A stretch of 6,326 nt of DNA from Bacteroidaceae bacterium (GTDB lineage Bacteria; Bacteroidota; Bacteroidia; Bacteroidales; Bacteroidaceae). Positions 1 through 5,886 of this stretch are shown here, piece by piece. The stretch lies in NCBI GenBank assembly GCA_017961965.1, contig JAGCWG010000176.1, positions 1 through 6,326 on the forward strand. Direction: 5' to 3'. The translations under genes and the position numbers were made by a program. How positions within the stretch are numbered: the first letter of the stretch is position 1; each line of letters begins with the position of its first letter. The notes under the pieces were generated by a model. It worked only from the letters and a program-made list of their open reading frames with translations. It had not been told where the DNA came from and ran no database searches.

Positions 1-18
1 AAACTTAATACTGATATA

Positions 19-1989
19 ATGAACAAAATCTTCACAATGGTTGGATGCCTCCTTATGGCGCCACTCGCACTATGTGCACAGACAATATCAAGCCCTGATG
101 GGGCTTTGAAGGTAAACCTCTCTGTAAATGCCGACGGTACTCCTCAGTACAACGTAGAGTACAAAGGCAGGGAAGTAATCATGAACTCTCCACTCGGACT
201 CACTACTTCCATCGGTGACTTCACAAAGGGACTCAAGCAGGACAAGATTACTGATGCCAAGGCTGTGAACGGCTCATACGACCTTCCTAATGCCAAGAAG
301 GCTCACTTCGAGTTCACGGCTACAGAACAGACTGTTTCATACACTAAGGAAGGCAAGGCAGCTTTCAATGTCACTTTCCATGTGGATAATAATAATGTGG
401 CTTTCCGCTATCAGATGATGCCACAGCGTGACCGTCTCGCTTGTCTCGTTAATAGCGAGTCAACATCATTCACCATGCCAGAAGGAACAAAGACTTATCT
501 CTGTCCAGCAATGACTCCTCAGACAGGATTTGCTCGTACGGCACCAAGCTATGAGACATACTACGAGTACGGAGCAGATATGGGTAAGAACGGACACGGA
601 CGTGGATTTACTTATCCTGCGCTCTTCAATATCACTTATCCTGCTTTGAAAGTGGTAAGGAAGGGTGAGGGTGGACGCCCAATGAACATCTGGGTGATGC
701 TTTGTGAGACAAATGTTGACGGTAACTATTGCGGTGGTCGTCTTGAGAATAAGGGTAATGTATATTCTATCGCATATCCTGAGGATACTGAGTTTGGTGG
801 CGTGGGCACTTCTGCTCCAGGTATCATGCTCCCAGGTTATACTCCTTGGCGTACAATAACAGTAGGCGAGACACGTGCTCCTGTAGCTGAGACTTCAATC
901 ATGTGGGATTTGGTTACACCAAGATATAAGGCAAGTCAGAACTACAAGTATGGACGTGCTACATGGAGCTGGATTATCCGTATGGATGCAAGCTGTAACT
1001 ACAAGGAGCAGCAGGAGTACATCGACTTTGCAGCAGCAATGGGTTACGAGTATGTGCTTATCGATGCCCTCTGGGATTCAAACATCGGTTACGACAACAT
1101 GAAGAAGCTCGTGGCTTACGCTAAGACAAAGAACGTAGGCGTTTATCTCTGGTACAACTCTAACGGTTACTGGAACGATGCTCCACAGGGACCTCGTGGC
1201 AAGATGCACCGTATGCTTGAGCGTCGTCAGGAGATGGCATGGCTCAAGGAGGCTGGTGTAAAGGGATTGAAGATTGACTTCGTAGGTTCAGACAAGCAGC
1301 AGACAATGCAGATGTATGAGGATATCCTCATTGATGCCAACGAGTATGGTCTTGAGATTATCTTCCACGGATGTACTCTTCCACGTGGTTGGGAGCGTAT
1401 GTTCCCTAACTTCATCTCTTGTGAGGCTGTACGTGCAAGCGAGAACCTTGCATTCGGTCAGTATGACAACGACATAGAGGCTCTTGCAGCTACTATCCAC
1501 CCTGTTCTTCGTAATGCCGTAGGTAACATGGACTTCGGTGGTTCTACTCTCAACAAGCACTATTCTAAGGATAATGTACATGGTAGAACTCGTGTTACTT
1601 CTGACGTGTATGCTCTTGCAACAGCCGTACTCTTCCAGACTCCAGTACAGAACTTCGCCGTAGCTCCAAACAACCTTACAGATGCTCCTGCATGGGCTCT
1701 TGACTTCATGAAGGCTGTTCCTACTTGCTGGAAGGACATGAAGTTCATTGATGGTGTTCCTGGCAAGTACATCGTTCTTGCTCGTCAGGCACTTGATGGC
1801 AAGTGGTACGTTGCCGGTGTCAATGCTACTAAGGAGCCACTCAAACTCAACATTGACCTCCCTATGTTTGCTGCAAAGCAGAGCGTGAAGCTTTACCTCA
1901 ACAATGGCGTGACAGACGCAAAGGTATCTTCAAAGAAGAATATGACAGTCACAATCCCTTCAAACGGAGGAGTAGTTGTGATGAATTAA
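19..1989 (+). CDS. Secreted glycoside hydrolase family 97, retaining alpha-galactosidase-like
   Basis: A 656-residue protein that probably cleaves terminal alpha-linked galactose (less likely glucose) from oligosaccharides in the periplasm. Residues 1-20 are a signal peptide (MNK, hydrophobic core, LCA before Gln21); the residue before Cys is Leu, so it is not a good lipobox. An N-terminal beta-sandwich covers about 21-285, a TIM barrel about 295-560 (MWDLVTP near 295), and a small C-terminal beta domain the rest. Asp420 in KGLKIDF sits where retaining GH97 enzymes carry their nucleophile; from memory this is Asp415 in the 662-residue B. thetaiotaomicron alpha-galactosidase BT1871. Glu475 in EAVRASE matches its acid/base Glu470 at the same +5 offset. 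Glu469 and Glu475 share the six-residue spacing of SusB Glu526/Glu532 (calcium ligand and acid). Inverting SusB-type enzymes are longer and lack that Asp. The ATG at 19 is chosen because the signal peptide follows directly. Only 18 upstream bases are visible, so its promoter or operon is outside the window. Family is sure; substrate is inferred. Confidence 0.93.
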   Translation: MNKIFTMVGCLLMAPLALCAQTISSPDGALKVNLSVNADGTPQYNVEYKGREVIMNSPLGLTTSIGDFTKGLKQDKITDAKAVNGSYDLPNAKKAHFEFTATEQTVSYTKEGKAAFNVTFHVDNNNVAFRYQMMPQRDRLACLVNSESTSFTMPEGTKTYLCPAMTPQTGFARTAPSYETYYEYGADMGKNGHGRGFTYPALFNITYPALKVVRKGEGGRPMNIWVMLCETNVDGNYCGGRLENKGNVYSIAYPEDTEFGGVGTSAPGIMLPGYTPWRTITVGETRAPVAETSIMWDLVTPRYKASQNYKYGRATWSWIIRMDASCNYKEQQEYIDFAAAMGYEYVLIDALWDSNIGYDNMKKLVAYAKTKNVGVYLWYNSNGYWNDAPQGPRGKMHRMLERRQEMAWLKEAGVKGLKIDFVGSDKQQTMQMYEDILIDANEYGLEIIFHGCTLPRGWERMFPNFISCEAVRASENLAFGQYDNDIEALAATIHPVLRNAVGNMDFGGSTLNKHYSKDNVHGRTRVTSDVYALATAVLFQTPVQNFAVAPNNLTDAPAWALDFMKAVPTCWKDMKFIDGVPGKYIVLARQALDGKWYVAGVNATKEPLKLNIDLPMFAAKQSVKLYLNNGVTDAKVSSKKNMTVTIPSNGGVVVMN

Positions 1990-2015
1990 AAATTCAAAAT
2001 TCAGAATTCAAAATT
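1988..2015 (+). repeat. AATTCAN heptamer array, left arm
   Basis: Directly after the stop codon of the GH97 gene there are three tandem heptamers (AATTCAA, AATTCAG, AATTCAA) plus a closing AATT. They abut the terminator hairpin. The same heptamer occurs in the opposite orientation on the other side of the hairpin, so the two arrays can pair as arms of a larger imperfect palindrome. The repeat is seen directly; a role is unknown. Confidence 0.75.
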
Positions 2016-2048
2016 AAAGCCATTCGGAACAAATCCGAATGGCTTTTT
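2016..2048 (+). terminator. Rho-independent terminator, probably bidirectional
   Basis: A 13-base-pair perfect stem (AAAGCCATTCGGA at 2016-2028 with its complement at 2034-2046) closes a five-base loop ACAAA and runs into a five-T tract on the plus strand (2044-2048). It ends the GH97 transcript. Because the stem begins with AAA and ends with TTT, the minus-strand transcript of the altronate dehydratase gene also forms the hairpin, followed by a T-rich but interrupted tract, so it may serve both convergent genes. Confidence 0.9.
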
Positions 2049-2068
2049 GCTTATAATATATTCAACTC

Positions 2069-2103
2069 AATTATGAATTATGAATTTTGAATTATGAATT
2101 TTT
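2069..2103 (-). repeat. AATTCAN heptamer array, right arm (inverted)
   Basis: Read on the minus strand, this stretch holds four tandem heptamers (AATTCAT, AATTCAA, AATTCAT, AATTCAT) and a final AATT. It touches the first base of the altronate dehydratase stop codon. It is the inverted counterpart of the array at 1988-2015, with one more unit. Both arrays together with the hairpin fill nearly the whole space between the two convergent genes. Confidence 0.75.
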
Positions 2104-3644
2104 CAAAGCGTTACTCCGTTTTTGAAGATTGAAATCTCCTGATAGTTCTTCTTCTCGTTCCAAGCTTCTTCGCCATTGGCAACGGCAATGACCTTCTGCG
2201 CAAAACGGGTGAAGACATCCTTCATAGGTTCACCTTCAACGATAGTACCTGCGTTGAAGTCAATCCATGTTGGCTTGTTCTTTGCACGTGTTGAGTTTGT
2301 CGAAATCTTCATTGTTGGAACGAATGTACCGAATGGAGTACCACGACCAGTTGTGAAGAGCACGATATGGCATCCGCATGAAGCGAGGGCTGTACTTGCC
2401 ACGAGGTCATTTCCTGGTGCAGAGAGAAGGTTAAGTCCCTTGTTCTGGAGACGCTCGCCATAGTCCATTACACCAAGTACGGCACTCTTACCACACTTCT
2501 GAGTACATCCGAGAGCCTTCTCCTCGAGAGTGGAGATACCGCCTGCCTTGTTACCCGGAGATGGGTTCTCACCTACAGGTTCACCATGTGAAAGGAAATA
2601 TTGCTTGAAGTTATTAACGAGCGAAACGGTCTCGTCAAAGAGCTTCTTGTCTGCACAACGGTTCATGAGGATAGTCTCAGCACCAAACATCTCTGGCACT
2701 TCCGTAAGAACGGTTGTTCCGCCCTTGCTTACGATGTAGTCGGAGAACACTCCGAGGAGTGGGTTGGCTGTGATACCTGAGAAACCGTCTGAACCACCAC
2801 ACTTGAGACCTACGCGAAGCTCGCTGAGTGGGATATCTGTACGCTCATCCTTTAAGGCTATCGCATAGAGTTCGCGAAGTATGTTCATTCCGTATTCTAC
2901 CTCGTCGCCCTCAACCTTCTGACTTACCATCATACGGATGCGTTCCTCGTCATAGTCGCCAAGGAGTTCCTTGAACTGGTCAGGTTGGTTGTTTTCACAT
3001 CCCAATCCTACGATAAGTACGGCACCTGCATTTGGGTGGAGGACGAGGTCACGGAGAATCTTACGTGTGTTCTCGTGGTCGTCGCTGAGCTGTGAACAAC
3101 CATAGTTGTGTGGGAATGCTGTAATCCTGAGTGCGCCTTCCTTTCTGTAGAGTGGTGAAGAAGTGTCGTTGACCTCCCTTTTGAGTTGGTCGGCAAGCTG
3201 GTTTACAACACCATTTACACAACCTACGGTAGGAACAATCCATACTTCGTTACGGATACCTACATCACCATTCTTACGTCTATAGCCCTTGAATGTAGTA
3301 GGGAGTTCAGGATTGCTGAACCACTCCTGATAAGCAGGGTTTGTAAGTTCTGCCTCAGATACAGGAGCGTAAGTGTAGTCAAGCAGTCCCTCAAGGTTGG
3401 TCTTAATGTGAGTGTCGCAGATGAAATCGCCTGCCTTATGGTCCTCCTTGAGATGACCGATAGGGTAGCCGTACTTGATTACATTCTCACCTGCCTTGAG
3501 GTCGGTGAGCAGGAACTTATGACCAGCAGGAACATCATTGTTGAGTGTGATGTTCTTGCCCTCAATGTTTACCGTTGTTCCTGCACTCAATGCTTCGATG
3601 GCAACTGCCACGTTGTCGTCTGGATTAATCTGAATAGTCTTCAT
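2103..3644 (-). CDS. uxaA: Altronate dehydratase (UxaA family)
   Basis: A 513-residue cytosolic lyase expected to dehydrate D-altronate to 2-dehydro-3-deoxy-D-gluconate, the third step of galacturonate breakdown (isomerase UxaC, reductase UxaB, then UxaA). Residues about 5-80 form the N-terminal SAF domain. The UxaA/GarD catalytic region follows from about 118, with GYRRKNGDVGIRNEV (120-134), PHNYGCSQ (178-185), LGCENNQ (214-220), CGGSDGFSG (282-290), GNKAGGISTLEEKALGC (364-380) and TTGRGTPFG (431-439). These are typical of iron-dependent altronate and galactarate dehydratases. Length is slightly above the E. coli enzyme (about 495), and it appears intact. Galactarate dehydratase is the main alternative, but the overall pattern looks like UxaA of Bacteroidales. 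It lies 64 bases downstream of an AraC-type regulator on the same strand, so co-transcription or local control is likely. The other uxa and kdg genes are not in the window. Confidence 0.9.
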   Translation of the reverse strand: MKTIQINPDDNVAVAIEALSAGTTVNIEGKNITLNNDVPAGHKFLLTDLKAGENVIKYGYPIGHLKEDHKAGDFICDTHIKTNLEGLLDYTYAPVSEAELTNPAYQEWFSNPELPTTFKGYRRKNGDVGIRNEVWIVPTVGCVNGVVNQLADQLKREVNDTSSPLYRKEGALRITAFPHNYGCSQLSDDHENTRKILRDLVLHPNAGAVLIVGLGCENNQPDQFKELLGDYDEERIRMMVSQKVEGDEVEYGMNILRELYAIALKDERTDIPLSELRVGLKCGGSDGFSGITANPLLGVFSDYIVSKGGTTVLTEVPEMFGAETILMNRCADKKLFDETVSLVNNFKQYFLSHGEPVGENPSPGNKAGGISTLEEKALGCTQKCGKSAVLGVMDYGERLQNKGLNLLSAPGNDLVASTALASCGCHIVLFTTGRGTPFGTFVPTMKISTNSTRAKNKPTWIDFNAGTIVEGEPMKDVFTRFAQKVIAVANGEEAWNEKKNYQEISIFKNGVTL

Positions 3645-3657
3645 ATAATGTTTATTT

Positions 3658-3665
3658 CAAATATC
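3658..3665 (-). promoter_or_regulatory. Weak candidate -7 element before uxaA
   Basis: On the minus strand GATATTTG matches the Bacteroidota -7 consensus TAnnTTTG at all but the first base. It lies 13 bases before the uxaA start codon, so the leader would be only a few bases long. No TTTG is found 19-21 bases further upstream. It may be a weak internal promoter, or uxaA may simply be read from the regulator's transcript. Confidence 0.22.
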
Positions 3666-3683
3666 ATGTTTTATCATTTATGC

Positions 3684-3713
3684 CTTAGGAACTTGATATC
3701 TATATTTCCTAAG
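3684..3713 (-). repeat. Inverted repeat across the regulator stop codon
   Basis: CTTAGGAA (3684-3691) and TTCCTAAG (3706-3713) are perfect 8-base complements separated by 14 AT-rich bases. The right arm includes the stop codon of the AraC-type gene at 3709-3711. No T-run follows on the minus strand, so it is not a normal terminator. It could be an operator upstream of uxaA, an RNA hairpin affecting decay between the two cistrons, or chance. Confidence 0.4.
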
Positions 3714-4614
3714 CATTCTTGTATTCCCTTGGAGTCATGCCCGTGTGTTGCTTGAAGTATTTGGCAAAGAAGCTCTGGTTAGGAAAGTTCAAACGGTTGC
3801 ATACATTCTTAACACTGTCGCCCTCTGCCTTGAGCATAGCCTTACATTCGAGTATGACGTACTCGTTAATCCAGTGGGTAGCGTGTTTTCCGCTTACCTC
3901 ATGAACAACGGCACTAAGGTATTTAGGAGATACACATAGCTTGTCGGCGTAGAATATCACGTTGCGCTCCTTGGTGTAGTTCTCCTGAACGGCAGCTATG
4001 AACTGCTTGAATATGTCCTCTTTGCGCTTTGACTTCTTAGGTTCTTCTGCCATAATCCTCTCCTTGCTCTTTAGAATGCGGTCGAGGGCGTAGCAACGGA
4101 ATATCTCCAGATAGTTCCTTGCCACCTCTTCCTTGAACATGAAGCTGGTGTCCGAAAGAACTCTCTTTATATTGTTATATACGGATATGATAGCCTCGAA
4201 GTCTTTGTATGAAGGTCGGCTGATGGGATGTTCCTTGATGTACATGGCAGCCTCCATGCCTTGCTTTATGTCGAAATTGACGGACATAATGTCTTGGTTT
4301 ATCACGATGACTCCGCATTCCATGTCTTCAGACTTGGACATCCATTGGAAGAAGTCGCCAGCGAGTAGGGTGGCGAACTGACCAGCATTCAGTGTGTGTG
4401 GCTTCAAATTGATTGAGAGTTCAGCCGTACCAGCCGTACACATTATAATAATGGTGTTCTTCAGCTGAACGGGGAAACACATGATGCCCTTGTTCTTTGT
4501 CTGCTTGTTTTCGTTGAAATTGTCTATCAGAAATATTTTGTCTGGAATCTGAACGGCATTTTCTACGTTTGGAATATGTGATAAGTTTACTTGGAATAAG
4601 TTTAGTTGTTCCAT
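3709..4614 (-). CDS. AraC-family transcriptional regulator
   Basis: A 301-residue DNA-binding regulator. An N-terminal cupin-like sensing region covers about 40-105 (GIMCFPVQ, then GTAELSINLKPHTLNAGQF). A helical linker follows, with a charged stretch EEPKKSKRKED near 190-200. The C-terminal double helix-turn-helix spans about 199-301, with the first HTH in VIFYADKLCVSPKYLSAVV and the second ending in the family signature NQSFFAKYFKQHTGMTPREY (about 279-298). The ATG at 4614 is chosen over an in-frame TTG at 4638, which is a rare start and lies inside the apparent -7 promoter element. It stands directly upstream of uxaA in the same direction, so it most plausibly controls uxaA and perhaps other hexuronate genes elsewhere. 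The effector is unknown; hexuronates or their intermediates are an inference from the neighbour. Confidence 0.92.
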   Translation of the reverse strand: MEQLNLFQVNLSHIPNVENAVQIPDKIFLIDNFNENKQTKNKGIMCFPVQLKNTIIIMCTAGTAELSINLKPHTLNAGQFATLLAGDFFQWMSKSEDMECGVIVINQDIMSVNFDIKQGMEAAMYIKEHPISRPSYKDFEAIISVYNNIKRVLSDTSFMFKEEVARNYLEIFRCYALDRILKSKERIMAEEPKKSKRKEDIFKQFIAAVQENYTKERNVIFYADKLCVSPKYLSAVVHEVSGKHATHWINEYVILECKAMLKAEGDSVKNVCNRLNFPNQSFFAKYFKQHTGMTPREYKNA

Positions 4615-4635
4615 CTGGTACTTGTTAGTTTTTGG

Positions 4636-4643
4636 CAAATTTA
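4636..4643 (-). promoter_or_regulatory. Candidate -7 element for the AraC-family gene
   Basis: On the minus strand TAAATTTG is an exact match to the Bacteroidota -7 consensus TAnnTTTG. Transcription would start near 4630, giving a leader of about 15 bases before the ATG at 4614. No TTTG is found at the usual 19-21 base distance upstream, so the promoter is incomplete and may need an activator. Confidence 0.4.
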
Positions 4644-4758
4644 AGCAAAAAACAACAAAAAATGCAGGATGAAGGCTCGATTTTTCATTTTTACGTGGTA
4701 ATTAAATTTGGTGTGTGGGTAAACAACGAAAAAAGTTGAAAAAAAGATGTCAAATTCC

Positions 4759-4789
4759 TTTGCCGTTAGGAATAGAAAACATATCTTTG
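4759..4789 (+). promoter_or_regulatory. Bacteroidota sigma-70-type promoter for the noncoding RNA
   Basis: TTTG at 4759-4762 and TATCTTTG at 4782-4789 match both consensus elements (TTTG and TAnnTTTG) exactly, with a 19-base gap, within the normal 19-21. The start would fall near 4796. The first protein start codon on this strand is more than 470 bases downstream and lies beyond a strong terminator, so this promoter drives something other than a protein gene. Confidence 0.8.
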
Positions 4790-4795
4790 CAATAC

Positions 4796-5072
4796 AAAAA
4801 TAAAAGAAGAAAAAAGGATTCAGCCGGGGTATAGGATCGATTGGGATACTCATCAATTTTATACTGAAAACCGAGAATACTTCGCATTCTAATGGCGGGC
4901 CACGCCTCAAGACTCTCAGCTTAGCGTTGAGATTCCAGTCTGAAAGGTAACCTTGTGTCGGTGGATTACAAAGGGGTGCGGGTGCTCAAATCTTATTTAG
5001 CTCGGAGTTTCATCACATCTCCTCCCGGCTTTTCATATTCTCCTCCCGTTGCATCGCAGCGGGAGGTTTTTT
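4796..5072 (+). ncRNA. Candidate structured noncoding RNA, possibly Bacteroidales-1 / 6S-like
   Basis: This segment lies between a perfect promoter and a strong terminator and has no credible reading frame. It folds into nested long-range helices. An 8-pair closing stem joins 4822-4829 with 5023-5030. A second long-range stem joins TGAAA and CCGAG (4865-4869, 4871-4875) with CTCGG and TTTCA (5001-5005, 5008-5012). Local hairpins include GTATA/TATAC (4829-4833 with 4860-4864, sharing base 4829 with the closing stem) enclosing GATTG/CAATT, GGCG/CGCC (4894-4906), AGACT-CTCAGC/GTTGAG-AGTCT (4910-4941) and AAGG/CCTT (4944-4954). The described Bacteroidales-1 RNA is likewise bounded by a Bacteroidota promoter and a terminator, which makes it the leading guess, but I cannot confirm it. 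It lacks the landmark sequences of tmRNA, RNase P RNA or tRNA. Exact 5' end is uncertain. Confidence 0.62.
5042..5072 (+). terminator. Rho-independent terminator of the noncoding RNA
   Basis: An 11-pair GC-rich stem (CCTCCCGTTGC at 5042-5052 with GCAGCGGGAGG at 5056-5066, one G-T pair) closes the loop ATC and is followed by six T residues (5067-5072). It ends the transcript from the promoter at 4759-4789 and separates it from the downstream gene. Confidence 0.93.
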
Positions 5073-5124
5073 GTCACTTTATCAATTCTCTTGAGTAGAA
5101 GTGACTAATACAAAATGTGAGTCA

Positions 5125-5139
5125 TAGGGGAAATCCCTA
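5125..5139. promoter_or_regulatory. Small palindrome TAGGG-N5-CCCTA, possible operator
   Basis: Two perfect 5-base arms surround GAAAT. The centre lies about 65 bases before the predicted transcription start of the DUF4476-type gene, a typical position for an activator site. It could also form a small RNA hairpin, but no promoter was found that would transcribe it. No binding protein is known from the sequence. Confidence 0.35.
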
Positions 5140-5158
5140 ACATTATAGGAAAAAACAC

Positions 5159-5190
5159 TTTTTAAGACAAATTATAAAGTCGTACATTTG
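5159..5190 (+). promoter_or_regulatory. Promoter of the DUF4476-type gene
   Basis: TACATTTG at 5183-5190 matches TAnnTTTG exactly. The -33 position holds only a T-run (TTTT near 5159-5162) instead of TTTG. Transcription would start near 5197, leaving a leader of about 70 bases before the ATG at 5270. The weak -33 element suggests dependence on an activator. Confidence 0.6.
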
Positions 5191-5269
5191 TGGCATAAAT
5201 AATTGATGAAAAGTTTGCCCATGCTCCTTTTGGCGTATTCGTATGAATATAATGGTGGAGCGTAACTTT

Positions 5270-5728
5270 ATGAAAAGACTATTTTTCTCCGTAATCTTTG
5301 CAATCTCAGTATTGACGATCTCTGCTCAGAATGGTGTTCCTCGTATGAATGATATGCATGGAAACCAGCATAATCATTCCTCTTATACTCATGACAATAA
5401 GGGTAGGGGACATGGTGTAGAGTTTCGTCGTGAAAAGCCTGCATCCCCAGAACAAGTGAAAGCTATCGTAAAGTTGATGAAAGACGTCTCATTTGACGAT
5501 AAGAAGTTGAATGTGGCAAAGGTATGTCTCTCCCTCCGTGATGTACCTGTTGAAGGTATCCGCAAGATGGTAAAGACGCTTTCTTTTTCTGATAACAAAA
5601 TGGAACTTCTGAAGTATGCCTACGATTATTGCTATGACCGTGAGCATTATTTCACTCTTTGTGAGGAACTTTCTTTTTCGTCAGACAAGGATGAACTTCT
5701 CCGTTTTATTTCCAAGCAAAAATATTGA
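5270..5728 (+). CDS. Exported DUF4476-type protein
   Basis: A 152-residue protein of unknown function with a signal peptide (MKRLFFSVIFAISVLTISAQ), so it should be periplasmic or outside the cell. A His-, Asn- and Gly-rich linker follows (His at 30, 34, 36, 41 and 48). The DUF4476-like domain covers about 58-150. It contains three spaced copies of a helical motif: VSFDDKKLNVAK (73-84), LSFSDNKMELLKYAY (104-118) and LSFSSDKDELLRFI (134-147), with the SF pair recurring every 30-31 residues. This repeated S-F-x-x-x-K-x-x-x-x-K/R pattern is what identifies the family. The start at 5270 is preferred over in-frame ATGs at 5243 and 5252 because the signal peptide begins there and GGAG (5257-5260) sits nine bases before it. 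The gene stands alone with its own promoter, and no clear terminator follows. Confidence 0.82.
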   Translation: MKRLFFSVIFAISVLTISAQNGVPRMNDMHGNQHNHSSYTHDNKGRGHGVEFRREKPASPEQVKAIVKLMKDVSFDDKKLNVAKVCLSLRDVPVEGIRKMVKTLSFSDNKMELLKYAYDYCYDREHYFTLCEELSFSSDKDELLRFISKQKY

Positions 5729-5815
5729 GGAAAAGATGAGATAAGATATGTTTGTGTGAGTATTTTTAGTAAAAATGTAAAAAAACTTAAAAAGATGTTT
5801 TTTGTGGAAAATCAC

Positions 5816-5847
5816 TATGCTTTTTTCGTAATTTTTTTTTAATTTTG
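5816..5847 (+). promoter_or_regulatory. Promoter of the lipoprotein gene
   Basis: TAATTTTG at 5840-5847 matches TAnnTTTG exactly. TATG at 5816-5819, 20 bases upstream, matches three of four bases of TTTG. Transcription would begin near 5853, giving an A/T-rich leader of about 34 bases without a Shine-Dalgarno site, the usual form in this phylum. Confidence 0.6.
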
Positions 5848-5886
5848 CGATGTAAAAACATAATTCAATATTTAAATATATAAAAA

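Noticed and set aside
1288..1581. Minus-strand open frame of 97 codons inside the GH97 gene
   Set aside because: It lies opposite the catalytic core of GH97, where codon constraint explains the open frame.
3186..3755. Plus-strand open frame of 189 codons
   Set aside because: It is antisense to well-conserved uxaA and the end of the AraC-type gene; the translation has no domain pattern and no promoter or leader.
4703..4710. Second TAAATTTG on the plus strand
   Set aside because: It matches the -7 consensus but has no TTTG at the right distance, and a complete promoter lies just downstream at 4759-4789.
4641..4910. Minus-strand open frame of 89 codons upstream of the AraC-type gene
   Set aside because: It overlaps the noncoding RNA and its promoter, has a composition dominated by Phe and other residues encoded by T-runs, and resembles no protein.
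4796..5072. tmRNA, RNase P RNA, SRP RNA, TPP or cobalamin riboswitch
   Set aside because: None of the landmark sequences of these families was found, and no gene follows before the terminator as expected for a riboswitch.
5243..5269. Upstream start (ATG 5243 or 5252) for the DUF4476-type protein
   Set aside because: It would add nine residues (or six) including an acidic one before the signal peptide; ATG 5270 has a purine-rich site at a good distance.
5758..5780. AT-only hairpin after the DUF4476-type gene as a terminator
   Set aside because: The stem is short and made of A-T pairs only, in a very AT-rich stretch, and is not followed by a T-run.
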